Origin: Streptomyces tendae
GTDB taxonomy: Bacteria > Actinomycetota > Actinomycetes > Streptomycetales > Streptomycetaceae
DNA: 64,000 nt
Reading direction: 5' to 3'
NCBI RefSeq assembly: GCF_008632955.1
Contig: NZ_CP043959.1
Location: forward strand, 3,100,001-3,164,000
The notes beneath the pieces were generated by a model, which did no database searches, was not told where the DNA came from, and saw nothing but the letters and a program-made list of their open reading frames with translations. The position numbers and the translations under genes were made by a program. The number at the start of each line of letters is the position of its first letter. The first letter of the stretch is position 1. Positions 43,651 to 53,317 of the stretch are shown in pieces.

Positions 43651-46506
43651 TCACCCGATCGAGCACTGCTTCACATCGAGCGGCGGTTCCACCGCCCCTG
43701 CCGGCCTGCTGCACAGGACCTCCGCCTTCGAGACCCCCTCCGGCGTTCTGCGGACCCGGGTGAGGGCGATGCTGTGGCCGTGGCGTTCGCCGTACAGCGG
43801 GGCGTCGGTGAAGTCGATCGTGCCCGTGGCCATCCCGTCGAGCTTGACTCCCCTGAGGTTGACCCAGGTCGCCGCGCGGCTCTGGCGTACGTCTCCGAGG
43901 CTGGCCGCCCAGTACAGCGCGCGGGTGGCGTCGTGAGCGAGGGCCGTCTGGCCGCTGGCGAAGTCCGGGGCGTCGTACGTCGCCTCGCCCTCCTGCAGCC
44001 AGGGGAGATGCTCGACCGCGTCCTGGTAGAAGGCGGTGCCCGCCGCCGCCTCCCGCAGCTCGGCCAGGGCCGCGTGGTAGAGCGTGATGCGCGGGGCCAC
44101 GCCGTCCCGGCCGCCCGCACCGGAGAACTTGGCCTTGCTCAGATCGTCGCCGGTGAGGATGGACATGTCCCGGTTCGCGCAGCCGGGTTCGACGCCCAGC
44201 TGGGTCATCAGCGGGCCGATGTCCTCGACCCGTCCGGCGAAGTAGATCACCGACGGGACGTCCGCCCCGCGGCAGACGCTCTCCGCGTGCAGCCGGAGTT
44301 CGGGCTTGCCGTTCGTCACCCGGTAGGTCCGCGAAGGCAGCAGCCGGAAGCCCTCACGCCGCAGCATCTCCCCGCCGTACAGGGCCTGTTCGCTGGTGTA
44401 GCGGTCCTGCGACTCCTTCGTGTCGCGGGCCAGCACCAGAGCGTGCGGGGCCGCGCTCCGGCCACGCAGCTGCCGCGCCACGAGGCCCAGCGCCTTCGCC
44501 TGGTGCTCGTCGGGAGCCGCGAGGCTGAACCAGTTGGAGAACTCCTTCGGCAGATACGTCGCCGAGTTGGTGCCGGAGACGACGGGAAGCCCCGCCGCAT
44601 GGAGCCGCCGCGCCACGTCCGGGCTGCTCTGCAGGTCACGGCCGAAGCCGACGACGCCGACGACGGTCGGGTCGTGCTCGGCGTACCGGGCGATCGCGTC
44701 GGCGGTGACACTCTGGTGCCCCATGTCCGCGCCTCCGTTGGCGAGCAGCACCCGTATCTTCACCCGGTAGTTCTCGTTGACGACACGCTGGGCGAGATGG
44801 ACACCGGCCAGCTCCTCGGCGCCCTTGACCAGGGACGGATCCACCGCCGCCGAGCTCAGAGGGCCCGCGTACACCACCGTGACGTACGCGTCGGGATGGT
44901 CGCGGAGCACCTCGGCGTTCTCCGCGCGCACCAGCCTCTCCAGGTCGCGCAGCCGCCCGCCCTCCGAGTCGGACCCGCCCACGAGATGGGCGGCGAACCG
45001 TACGTCCCCGGTCGCTATGCCGACGCACTCCGTGCCGCCACCCGGCGCGGGACGCAGCTCGGTGTTCCGGTCGGCGGTCAGCAGGCCCGCGGAACAGTAC
45101 GTCCGGTGCAGGTCGCGGGCGTGCACGACGCCGACGGTGGCGGCGAGGACCAGGACCAGGGCCAGGCTGTACGCCGACCACACGACCCGGGCCACGGGCG
45201 GCCGGTGCCGAGCCTTCACGCACCGCCAGTCCGTCTGACGGAGCTGGACGAGCTCGTCACGGGGGAGCGGGATCCTCAGGACCCATGGCAGCGCGTTGGT
45301 CCTGCTCGGCGACTGGTCGGCCCGGAGGTTCCCGGCCCACTCGTCGTACCAGTGCCGCAGCCGTTGCTGCAGCCGCGCGGGCCGGGACAGGGGCTCCGGC
45401 CGGTTGGCCGGCGGTCCGGTGTCCGTGCCCCGGTCGAGCAGCGCCGCGTCCTCCGCCGCCACTCCCGCCACGATCAGCAGCGGGTCCAGTTCACTGCGCC
45501 GGCTGCGCACGTCGCTGACCGCCCTGATCAGCTCGATGCCCCCGTTCTCCTGGCCCACGCGGCGCAGGAACAGCACCGGCGGCCGGGTCCGCTTCAGGCC
45601 GCGCAAGTCCCAGCTCGCACGCCGGTGGTTGTCCCGCAGGTCCTCGAACAGCGCCAGCACGTACAGCTGGAGGGGGAACGGGCCGCCCTCCCGCATGGCC
45701 TCGGCCACGTCGTGGGCGCGGGCCGCGATGGCCCGCCAGGAACGGACGGGCCGCAGCAGCCGCACGCTGGTCGACTGGCGGCGCGCGGCGGACTGGAGGA
45801 ACGTCGTGGTCAGGAACCACCGGCTCTCCCTGCGCAGCCACAGGAACAGGGGCGCCCGCCCGGGCACGTGGTTCAGAGCGGCGAGCAGGATCATCAGCCC
45901 GATGCCGGCCAGCACGGCGACGTACCACTCGGGACGGGTGAGCAGGGAGGTGAGCGCGCCCAGCACACCCATGGGCAGGAACTGCTGCACGTCGGTGAGC
46001 AGCACCTGCCGGTTCGGGCGCGCGGGCCGGCGGGGACGCCAGCGCTGCCGGGCCAGGATGCGCAGCAGTTGCGCCTGTGCCTGCTCCCGCTGGGCGTTGC
46101 CGTCCGGGGTGCCCGCCGGCGCGGTCGGCCAGTGCTCACACATGTCCGGATCGTCGGTGGCGTCCTGAAGGGCGCGCACGAGTCCCAGACGGGGGAACGA
46201 GTAGGGCCGGTAGGCGGCGGAACGGTCGCCCCATTTCCGGCTGTCGCCGAGGTCGCGCAGCAGCCGCACCGCCTGGGCGGTGGGATCCAGCTCGTCCGGC
46301 TGCGGTTCGGTAGGAGCGACGGCCAAACGCGTACCGTGCTGCTGCTGGCCCTCGCGCAGTTCGTCGAAGAGTTCCGTCACGCGGTCGTCGTCGGCGGCGT
46401 CCTCCGCGTGCAGCACGATCACCGGCATCGGAGGGTCGCCGGCCCTGAAGTCCTGGATCAGCGACTCCAGTTGCCGCTGGACGTCGATCCCCGCCCCGGT
46501 GGACAT
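43651..46506 (-). CDS. Large membrane protein with C-terminal periplasmic-binding-protein-like domain
   Basis: The protein has 951 residues from ATG 46506, chosen because GGAGG lies 10 nt upstream; starts at 46560 and 46566 are possible. The cytoplasmic N-terminal half starts VQRQLESLIQDF with VIVLHAED and is split by a hydrophobic hairpin (about 175-215, WYVAVLAGIGLMILLAAL). A second helix (VVWSAYSLALVLVLAATVG, about 440) leads to an outer domain of 480 residues that looks like a type 1 solute-binding protein (VKGAEELAGVHLAQ, VGVVGFGRDLQSSPDV, GLPVVSGTNSATYLP). No P-loop was found. It looks like a one-piece receptor that reports an external ligand to a cytoplasmic module. Function unknown. 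Confidence 0.7.
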   Translation of the reverse strand: MSTGAGIDVQRQLESLIQDFRAGDPPMPVIVLHAEDAADDDRVTELFDELREGQQQHGTRLAVAPTEPQPDELDPTAQAVRLLRDLGDSRKWGDRSAAYRPYSFPRLGLVRALQDATDDPDMCEHWPTAPAGTPDGNAQREQAQAQLLRILARQRWRPRRPARPNRQVLLTDVQQFLPMGVLGALTSLLTRPEWYVAVLAGIGLMILLAALNHVPGRAPLFLWLRRESRWFLTTTFLQSAARRQSTSVRLLRPVRSWRAIAARAHDVAEAMREGGPFPLQLYVLALFEDLRDNHRRASWDLRGLKRTRPPVLFLRRVGQENGGIELIRAVSDVRSRRSELDPLLIVAGVAAEDAALLDRGTDTGPPANRPEPLSRPARLQQRLRHWYDEWAGNLRADQSPSRTNALPWVLRIPLPRDELVQLRQTDWRCVKARHRPPVARVVWSAYSLALVLVLAATVGVVHARDLHRTYCSAGLLTADRNTELRPAPGGGTECVGIATGDVRFAAHLVGGSDSEGGRLRDLERLVRAENAEVLRDHPDAYVTVVYAGPLSSAAVDPSLVKGAEELAGVHLAQRVVNENYRVKIRVLLANGGADMGHQSVTADAIARYAEHDPTVVGVVGFGRDLQSSPDVARRLHAAGLPVVSGTNSATYLPKEFSNWFSLAAPDEHQAKALGLVARQLRGRSAAPHALVLARDTKESQDRYTSEQALYGGEMLRREGFRLLPSRTYRVTNGKPELRLHAESVCRGADVPSVIYFAGRVEDIGPLMTQLGVEPGCANRDMSILTGDDLSKAKFSGAGGRDGVAPRITLYHAALAELREAAAGTAFYQDAVEHLPWLQEGEATYDAPDFASGQTALAHDATRALYWAASLGDVRQSRAATWVNLRGVKLDGMATGTIDFTDAPLYGERHGHSIALTRVRRTPEGVSKAEVLCSRPAGAVEPPLDVKQCSIG

Positions 46507-46677
46507 GCCCGAGTGACCTCCCGGGCAGTCCTGAGGGAACATCTGATCCCGGCCGTGCATGGACACCCCCCGTTGTCGTACGACACACGTGTCACAAGCG
46601 CCTAGCGAGAATAACGCTTGCCTCTGACAACGGGCGTGGCTCAGCGGGCTGTTCTTCGCCGCCGTCCGCGTCGCCGA

Positions 46678-46959
46678 TCAGCCCCCGCTCCTCCTGCGCT
46701 GCCGGGACTTGCGATGCTTGCGCACGTTGTTCTGCCGCTTCTGGCTCTCCTCGCGGCGCTGCGCCCGCTCGCGGGCCGCCCCGACGGCCGGCCGTACTGC
46801 GTAGCCCGAGCTCAGGAGCGCCACGGCGGGAAGCGCGGCCAGGGCCGGATTCACCCAGGCCGGCACCAGGTCGTGGCCCGCGTGGTACTTGTCGTGCAGC
46901 GGGAACCACCGCTGTAGACAGCCACGCCCCTCCGTAACCCACCCGGCCCACCCCGCCAC
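46678..46959 (-). CDS. Small membrane protein with basic tail
   Basis: The frame ends HDKYHAGHDLVPAWVNPAL, a hydrophobic stretch, then a very basic tail (RKHRKSRQRRRSGG) before TGA. GTG 46959 is the most likely start (93 residues) but has only a weak ribosome-binding site. Third positions are GC-rich. No family known. It is divergent from the betaine operon. Confidence 0.4.
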   Translation of the reverse strand: MAGWAGWVTEGRGCLQRWFPLHDKYHAGHDLVPAWVNPALAALPAVALLSSGYAVRPAVGAARERAQRREESQKRQNNVRKHRKSRQRRRSGG

Positions 46960-47014
46960 CCGTCCGCGACGATCACCGCGCGTGCCGCCGCGCCGCGCCG
47001 CACCATGGGCCGTG

Positions 47015-47045
47015 CTGCCGGCCGGCAGCCCGAACCGGTACCGGT
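47015..47045. promoter_or_regulatory. Palindromes upstream of betaine operon
   Basis: CTGCCGGCCGGCAG (47015-47028) and ACCGGTACCGGT (47034-47045) are two perfect palindromes within 55 bp of the betB start. They could be operator sites for a BetI-like regulator, though GC-rich palindromes arise easily in this DNA. Confidence 0.35.
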
Positions 47046-47068
47046 CGGATGCGAAGGAGGCGCCCGCC

Positions 47069-48550
47069 ATGGGTGAGCTGTACATCGACGGGCAGTGGAC
47101 GAACGCCGCCGGCGGAGGGCGGCGGGATGTGATCAATCCGTACGACGCCTCCGTCGTCACCACCGTCGACGAGGCGGACGCCTCCGACGTGGACCGGGCG
47201 GTGCGGGCCGCCCGGCGCGCCTTCGACGAGGAAGAGTGGGCGAACGCCCCCACCCGCCGCCGTGTCGACCTGCTGATGCGGGTGCACGACCTGCTGCTGC
47301 GCGACATCGACGAGATCGCCCGCACCGAGACCCTCGACACCGGCAAGACGCTGACCGAGGGCCGATTCGACGTGGAGGACGTGGCCAACGCCTTCCGCTA
47401 CTTCGCGGAGCTGGCCGGCAAGGACGGCGGGAGGGTCGTGGACGTCGGCCCCGACGTCCTCAGCCGCGTCGTCTACCAGCCCGTCGGCGTGTGCGCGCTC
47501 ATCGCTCCCTGGAACTACCCGCTGCTCCAGGCGTCCTGGAAGGTCGCGCCCGCGCTGGCGGCCGGCAACACCATCGTCCTCAAGCCCAGCGAGACCACCC
47601 CGCTCACCACCATCGCCCTGTTCCGGCTGATCGAGGAGGCCGGCGCCCCGCGCGGTGTCGCCAACCTGGTGCTCGGCTCCGGCGCGACCGTCGGCGCGGC
47701 CATGACCTCCCACCCCGAGGTCGACCTGGTGTCCTTCACCGGCGGACTGTCGACCGGGCGCGCCATCATGGCGGCCGCCGCCGAGGGACCGAAGAACATC
47801 GCCCTGGAACTCGGCGGCAAGAACCCCAACATCGTCTTCGCGGACGCCGACTTCGACGCCGCCGTCGACTACGCCCTCGACGCCTCCTTCCTGCACGCCG
47901 GGCAAGTCTGCTCCGCCGGGTCCCGCCTGCTGGTGGAGAACTCGCTGCATGACCGCTTCGTCGAGGCCTTCGCCGCACGCGCCCGCCAGATCCGGCTCGG
48001 CAACGGCCTGGAAGAGGGCACCGAGAGCGGGCCGCTCAGCTCCGCCGAACACCGCGAGAAGGTCGAGGGCTACATCGCCCTCGGCAAGGAGGAGGGCGCC
48101 CGGCTCGTCACCGGCGGCACCCGCCCCGACGACCCCGCCCTGAGCCGCGGCTACTTCCTGCTGCCGACGGTCTTCGCCGACTGCGACCGCTCCATGCGCA
48201 TCGTGCAGGAGGAGGTGTTCGGACCCGTGGTCACCGTCGAGCGGTTCCGCACCGAGGACGAGGCCGTGGAACTCGCCAACGACACCCGCTACGGCCTGGC
48301 CGGCGGTGTCTGGACCTCCGAGGCCAGCCGCGCGCAGCGCGTCGCGCAGCGGCTGCGGCACGGCACCGTGTGGATCAACGACTTCCACCCTTACGTCCCG
48401 CAGGCCGAGTGGGGCGGCTTCGGCCGCTCCGGTGTCGGGCGCGAGCTCGGGCCCACGGGCCTGCGCGAGTACCAGGAGGCCAAGCACATCTACCAGAACC
48501 TGAACCCGGGGCCCTCCGGCTGGTTCAAGGGCGGGAGCGGCGGCAACTGA
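47069..48550 (+). CDS. betB: Betaine-aldehyde dehydrogenase
   Basis: The protein has 493 residues from ATG 47069, with GAAGGAGG upstream. It belongs to the aldehyde dehydrogenase superfamily: the cofactor site is APWNYPLLQASWK with LKPSETTP, the catalytic Glu lies in LELGGKNPN and the nucleophile Cys in HAGQVCSAGS. In this operon with a GMC-type choline oxidiser and a BCCT carrier it should oxidise betaine aldehyde to the osmoprotectant glycine betaine with NAD(P)+. It is the first gene of the operon, 84 bp before the GMC gene. Confidence 0.88.
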   Translation: MGELYIDGQWTNAAGGGRRDVINPYDASVVTTVDEADASDVDRAVRAARRAFDEEEWANAPTRRRVDLLMRVHDLLLRDIDEIARTETLDTGKTLTEGRFDVEDVANAFRYFAELAGKDGGRVVDVGPDVLSRVVYQPVGVCALIAPWNYPLLQASWKVAPALAAGNTIVLKPSETTPLTTIALFRLIEEAGAPRGVANLVLGSGATVGAAMTSHPEVDLVSFTGGLSTGRAIMAAAAEGPKNIALELGGKNPNIVFADADFDAAVDYALDASFLHAGQVCSAGSRLLVENSLHDRFVEAFAARARQIRLGNGLEEGTESGPLSSAEHREKVEGYIALGKEEGARLVTGGTRPDDPALSRGYFLLPTVFADCDRSMRIVQEEVFGPVVTVERFRTEDEAVELANDTRYGLAGGVWTSEASRAQRVAQRLRHGTVWINDFHPYVPQAEWGGFGRSGVGRELGPTGLREYQEAKHIYQNLNPGPSGWFKGGSGGN

Positions 48551-48634
48551 GCCCGGCCACCGGCTCCCTGACCCCCCGGTCGGCAGCGCGCCACCCCGTC
48601 CCCCTCACCCGACGGTCCCGAAGAAAGGCAGCCC

Positions 48635-50203
48635 ATGGCCTCCACCACCCCTCACGGCGCGGAGTCGGACTACGACTACGTCATCGTCGGCGGCGGCACC
48701 GCCGGATGTGTGCTCGCCGCCCGACTCAGCGAGGACCCCGACTGCCGGGTCTGCGTCATCGAGGGCGGACCCAGCGACGTGGGCGACGACCGCATCCTGC
48801 GGCTGCGCAACTGGATCAACCTGCTCGGCTCGGAGTTCGACTACGGCTACACCACCGTCGAGCAGCCGCGCGGCAACTCCCACATCCTGCACTCACGGGC
48901 CCGCGTCCTCGGCGGCTGCTCCTCCCACAACACCCTGATCAGCTTCCTGCCGCTGCCGCAGGACCTCGACGACTGGGTGGCCGCCGGCTGCACCGGCTGG
49001 GACCCGGGGACGATCCTGCCGTACCGCGGCCGGCTCCAGACCCACATCGTCCCGGTGGCGGAGGCGGACCGGAACCCCATCGCCAAGGACTTCGTCACCG
49101 CCGCCGCCCGCGCCACCGGCGTTCCCGTCGTCGACGACTTCAACGCCGAGCCGTTCGCCGACGGCACCGGCTTCTTCTCCCTCGCCTACGAACCGGAGGG
49201 CAACCTGCGCTCCTCCGCCTCCGTCGCCTACCTGCACCCGGTTCTGGACCGTCCCAACCTCACGCTGCTGCTGGAGACCTGGGCGCACCGGCTGCTCACC
49301 GACGAGGCGGGACGGCTCACCCGGGTCGCCGTGCGCGGCGCCGACGGAGAGCCCGCCGCCGTACGAGCCAACCGTGAACTGCTGCTGTGCGCCGGGGCGA
49401 TCGACACCCCGCGCCTGCTGATGCTGTCCGGCATCGGCCCCGCAGACGACCTGCGCCGGCTCGGCATCGACGCCACCGTCGACCTGCCGGGTGTGGGCGA
49501 GAACCTGCTGGACCACCCCGAGTCGGTGATCGTCTGGGAGACCCGCGGCCCGCTGCCGCCCAACTCCGCGATGGACTCCGACGCCGGTCTGTTCCTGCGT
49601 ATGGACAAGGGACAGCCGCGCCCCGACCTGATGTTCCACTTCTACCAGGTGCCGTTCACCGTCAACACCGAACGGCTCGGCTACCCGGTGCCCGAGCACG
49701 GGGTGTGCATGACGCCGAACGTGCCCCGGGCCCGGTCCACCGGCCGCATGTACCTGCGCAGTTCGAACCCGACCGAGCATCCCGCCCTGGACTTCCGCTA
49801 CTTCACCGACCCGAGGGCCACGACGAGCGCACCATCGTCGAGGGCTCAAGCTGGCGCGGGAGGTCGCGGCGACCGATCCGCTGAAGGACTGGCTCGTCCG
49901 TGAGGTCGCGCCCGGACCGTCCGTCACCTCCGACGCCGACCTGTCGGAGTACGGGCGACGCGTGGCACACACCGTCTACCACCCGGCGGGCACCTGCCGG
50001 ATGGGCGCGGCGGACGATCCCCTGGCGGTCTGCGATCCGGAGATGCGGCTGCGCGGCGCCGAGGGCGTGCGCATCGTCGACGCGTCGGTGTTCCCGACGA
50101 TGCCCACCATCAACCCCATGGTGACGGTGCTGCTCGCCGCCGAACGCGCCGCCGACCTCATCACCGGCCGCCGGGACCGGGCGACGGGGCGGCGACACGG
50201 TGA
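48635..50203 (+). pseudogene. GMC oxidoreductase (choline dehydrogenase-like), frameshifted
   Basis: ATG 48635 opens a GMC flavoenzyme: VIVGGGTAGCVLAARL (FAD site), LGGCSSHNT and the second signature GAIDTPRLLMLSGIGPA. After RYFTDP near 49812 the frame breaks. One G added at CCCGAGGGCC and one in the GGG before CTCAAG lead to the frame with HPAGTCRMGAADDP (catalytic His) and NPMVTVLLAAERAADL. A third G near 50189 would give a normal stop at TGA 50201-50203; without it the frame runs 370 bp into the BCCT gene. All three sites are G runs. The restored enzyme would have 523 residues and oxidise choline to betaine aldehyde. Confidence 0.75.
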
Positions 50204-50326
50204 CCGCGACGACTCCGGGCCTGCCGGGCATATGCGCCCCGGCGACCGGACGCGTTCCGGGCGCCCACGCCGTGGACCGGACAGCCGGAGCGGCGGACGG
50301 CAGCCGAGGCCGAGGAGGAAAGTGAC

Positions 50327-52450
50327 GTGTCGACGGTTGGTGAGAAGGGCCCCGCAACGCCGGACGAGGTGCCGACGGAGGACGAGCCCGCGGGCCCGGT
50401 GCGGATCAAGCCCGTGGTCTTCTTCGGGTCGGCCCTCTTCGTCCTCGCGATCTCCCTGTGGGCGATCATCACCCCGACGGGCGCGGAGGACGCCATCGGT
50501 GTGGTGGTCGGCAAGATCTCGCAGTGGTTCGGCTGGTACTACTTCCTCGCCGCGACCCTCTACCTGCTGTTCGTCATCTTCATCGCCGCGTCCAAGTACG
50601 GCACCATCAAGCTCGGCCCCAAGCACTCCAAGCCCGACTACGGCCTCTTCACCTGGGGTTCGATGCTGTTCGCCGCGGGCATCGGCATCGACCTGATGTT
50701 CTTCTCGGTCTCCGGTCCCGTCAGCCACTACCTCGCGCCGCCGGAGGGCGACCCGGAGACGCTGGCGGCCGCCCGGCAGGCGGTCGTGTGGACGCTGTTC
50801 CACTACGGCATCACCGGCTGGGGCATGTACGCGCTGATGGGCATGGCCCTCGGCTACTTCTCGTTCCGCTACCGGCTGCCCCTCGCCATTCGCTCCGCCC
50901 TCTACCCGATCATCGGCCGCCGCATCCACGGGCGGATCGGTGACACCGTCGACCTCGCCGCCATCATCGGCACCGTGTTCGGCATCGGCGTGACGCTCGG
51001 CATCGGCGTGGTGCAGCTCAACTACGGCCTGAAGGCGCTCTTCGGCATTCCCGAAGGGCTCACCGCGCAGATCGCCCTCATCGTCGTCGCGGTCGGCATG
51101 GCCACCGTGTCCGCGGTGTCCGGCGTCGACAAGGGCATCCGCCGGCTGTCGCAGCTCAACATCCTGCTCGCCGCGCTGCTGATGTTCTACATCCTCGTCG
51201 TGGGCCACCCGTTCCGGCTGCTCAACGCCATCGTCCAGAACGTCGGTGACTACGTCAGCGGCTTCCCGTCGATGACCCTGAACACCTTCGCCTACGACCA
51301 GCCCACCGAGTGGCTCGACGCGTGGACGCTGTTCTTCTGGGCCTGGTGGGTCGCCTGGGCGCCGTTCGTCGGCCTGTTCCTGGCACGCATCTCCCGCGGC
51401 CGCACCCTGCGCGAGTTCGTCGCGGCGACGCTGGTCATCCCCTTCCTCTTCACCGGGCTCTTTCTGGCGATCTTCGGGAACAGCGCCCTGTTCCTGGTGC
51501 GCGACGGCAACAAGGAGTTCGGCGAAACCGCGATGAACATCCCCGAGCAGGGCTTCTACACCTTGCTCGAACAGTTCCCCGGCTTCATGTTCAGCGCCGG
51601 ACTCGCCACGTTCGTCGGCCTGCTGCTGTACGTCACCTCCGCCGACTCCGGTGCCCTGGTGATGGGCAACCTCAGCGCGGACCTGCCCACCCCGATGACC
51701 GACGCGCCCACCTACCTGCGCATCTTCTGGGCGGTGGCGACCGGTCTGCTCACACTGGCGATGCTCATCGTGGGCGGTGTGCAGGCCCTCACCAACGCCA
51801 CCATCATCATGGGACTGCCGTTCTCCTTCGTCATGTTCTTGATCATGGCGGGGCTCTTCCTGGCCCTGAGAACCGAACGGATGAAGGTCGAGGCCCGTGT
51901 CACCACGCTGCCCGGGTCGCTCTCCGGGCGCACGGTGCAGCACGGTCTGCCGGGCGCGCCGAACTGGCGGCACCGGCTGGCGCGGGCGATGTCGTTCCCC
52001 GGCCGGCGGGCGGCCGCGCGGTTCGTCGACCATGTGTGCCGCCCCGCGTTCCAGGAAGTGGCGGACGAACTGCGGCAGCAGGGAGCGGAGGCGGAGGTGC
52101 CGGAAGGGACCGTCGAGGAGAACGGCCTCACCCACGTCGGCCTGCGCGTCCCGGTCGGCGAGGGCGACGAGTTCGTCTACGAGGTCTGGCCCGTCGAGAT
52201 GCCCACCCCCGCGTTCGCGATGCGTTCGGTCGGCGGTGCCGACACCTATGTACGGTTCGAGGTCCGGCTCGCCGAGGGCAACCAGGACTACGACGTGATG
52301 GGTTACACCAAGGAGCAGCTCATCGCCGACAGCCTCGACCAGTACGAGCGCCACCTGGAGTTCCTGCGGGTACGGCACGAGGCGTCCACCCGCTCCAACC
52401 TCCCCGACCACCGGCCGGACGCGCCCGACGCCCACCTGCCGGAGGAGTGA
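50327..52450 (+). CDS. betT: BCCT-family choline/betaine transporter
   Basis: The protein has 707 residues. GTG 50327 has GGAGGAAA upstream. Twelve membrane helices can be traced. The family signature around helix 8 reads WAWWVAWAPFVGLFLARISR, and GIGIDLMFFSVSGPVSHY precedes the substrate tryptophans. A cytoplasmic C-terminal tail of about 170 residues (FQEVADELRQQG, GDEFVYEVWPVEMPTPAF) matches the long osmosensing tail of BetT-type proton-coupled choline carriers. It would supply choline to the two preceding enzymes. Confidence 0.88.
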   Translation: MSTVGEKGPATPDEVPTEDEPAGPVRIKPVVFFGSALFVLAISLWAIITPTGAEDAIGVVVGKISQWFGWYYFLAATLYLLFVIFIAASKYGTIKLGPKHSKPDYGLFTWGSMLFAAGIGIDLMFFSVSGPVSHYLAPPEGDPETLAAARQAVVWTLFHYGITGWGMYALMGMALGYFSFRYRLPLAIRSALYPIIGRRIHGRIGDTVDLAAIIGTVFGIGVTLGIGVVQLNYGLKALFGIPEGLTAQIALIVVAVGMATVSAVSGVDKGIRRLSQLNILLAALLMFYILVVGHPFRLLNAIVQNVGDYVSGFPSMTLNTFAYDQPTEWLDAWTLFFWAWWVAWAPFVGLFLARISRGRTLREFVAATLVIPFLFTGLFLAIFGNSALFLVRDGNKEFGETAMNIPEQGFYTLLEQFPGFMFSAGLATFVGLLLYVTSADSGALVMGNLSADLPTPMTDAPTYLRIFWAVATGLLTLAMLIVGGVQALTNATIIMGLPFSFVMFLIMAGLFLALRTERMKVEARVTTLPGSLSGRTVQHGLPGAPNWRHRLARAMSFPGRRAAARFVDHVCRPAFQEVADELRQQGAEAEVPEGTVEENGLTHVGLRVPVGEGDEFVYEVWPVEMPTPAFAMRSVGGADTYVRFEVRLAEGNQDYDVMGYTKEQLIADSLDQYERHLEFLRVRHEASTRSNLPDHRPDAPDAHLPEE

Positions 52451-52477
52451 GCGGCGGGGGGCCTGAACTCGCGCTCT

Positions 52478-52728
52478 CAGTCACCGTCGGACGGTTCGGA
52501 CCTCTGTGCTTCGGTCGCCGTCGGGCGGTTCGCGCCTTCGTGCTTCAGTCACCGTCGGACGGCTCGCGCCTTCGTGCTTCAGTCACCGTCGGACGGCTCG
52601 CGCCTTCGTGCTTCAGTCACCGTCGGTGGTTCGCACGTTCGCGCCTCAGCCACCGGCGGGCGGGTTCGAAGCCCGCGCCTCAGTCACCTGCGAGCGGGTC
52701 CGGACCTCGCGCCTCAGTCACGCGGGCG
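52478..52728. repeat. 34-bp tandem array, about 8 copies
   Basis: Units start at 52478, 52512, 52546, 52580, 52614, 52647, 52681 and 52715, one step being 33 bp. The core is CAGTCACCGTCGGACGG with a variable second half containing CGCGCC or similar. Copies three to five are nearly identical; the outer ones diverge. There are no spacers. The last copy contains the stop codon of the HD gene on the minus strand, so the array seems to have grown from that gene's 3' end. It fills the gap between two convergent genes. Confidence 0.9.
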
Positions 52729-53317
52729 GTACCTCCGCGCAGGGCGTCAGGCAGGCGAGGTCCGGATCGCCGAACTCCGCGCGCAGGGCCTGGAACGCGG
52801 TCACCTTGTCCTCGCCGAAGCGGCGGACGTGGGCGGCATAGGCGTCGGCGGAGAGGAACTGCGACGGCCGCGACTTGGAGTGGAACTTGTCGGCGTACAT
52901 CACCAGGCGCTCCTCCGCCGTCTCGGCCAGGTAGTCGGCGGGCGGGACGGGGAGGTTCTGGCTCTCGACGTCGTGCCGGGTGAGTCCGACCCCGGTGTGG
53001 TGCGAGCAGAAGCGGCACAGCGTCTCCGGGAAGTCCTCGCCCTCCAGGATCTCCTGGCCGAGCAGGCCGTGCCGGATGTAGTTCTTGTGGTCCAGCCGGC
53101 CGTCGTCGCCGTAGAGACGGTAGACGCCGATGTCGTGGAGGAGACAGCCCGCCCGGACCAGTTCGGCGTCGACATGGGCGAGGCGCGGCGAGGCCAGCAG
53201 CTGCTCGGCGATGCTCCAGACGACCTCGCAGTGGCGGTGGACGGAGGCGAACGCCTCGGCCGTCGGCGCGTGCCTCTCGTGCAGCGCGCGGATCTCTTCT
53301 GGTCCCGGAATCCTCAC
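52718..53317 (-). CDS. HD-domain phosphohydrolase-like protein
   Basis: The protein has 199 residues. GTG 53317 is the only start in range, without a ribosome-binding site but with TTAGGCT 7 nt upstream, so it may be leaderless. The HD motif is intact: His29 in VHRHCEVV, then CLLHDIGVY, a further His in the SHHTGVG segment and a late Asp in MYADKFHSKS. These metal sites hydrolyse phosphate esters of nucleotides or similar. Its stop codon lies in the last unit of the 34-bp array. No pathway link. Confidence 0.8.
   Translation of the reverse strand: MRIPGPEEIRALHERHAPTAEAFASVHRHCEVVWSIAEQLLASPRLAHVDAELVRAGCLLHDIGVYRLYGDDGRLDHKNYIRHGLLGQEILEGEDFPETLCRFCSHHTGVGLTRHDVESQNLPVPPADYLAETAEERLVMYADKFHSKSRPSQFLSADAYAAHVRRFGEDKVTAFQALRAEFGDPDLACLTPCAEVPPA

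Noticed and set aside
43156..46605. 1149-aa ORF on the plus strand
   Set aside because: It is antisense to the PBP-fused membrane protein. Its composition (His/Arg/Gln/Gly-rich) is that of a high-GC shadow frame; no start signal or motif.
46592..46951. 119-aa minus-strand ORF
   Set aside because: It overlaps the small membrane protein frame, which has a hydrophobic helix and a basic tail; this frame has shadow composition.
49976..52435. 819-aa ORF on the minus strand
   Set aside because: Antisense to the BCCT transporter, with Asp/Glu/His/Gly-rich sequence and no domain; a shadow frame.
52478..52728. CRISPR array
   Set aside because: The repeats are directly adjacent with no unique spacers, they drift in sequence and no cas genes are near.
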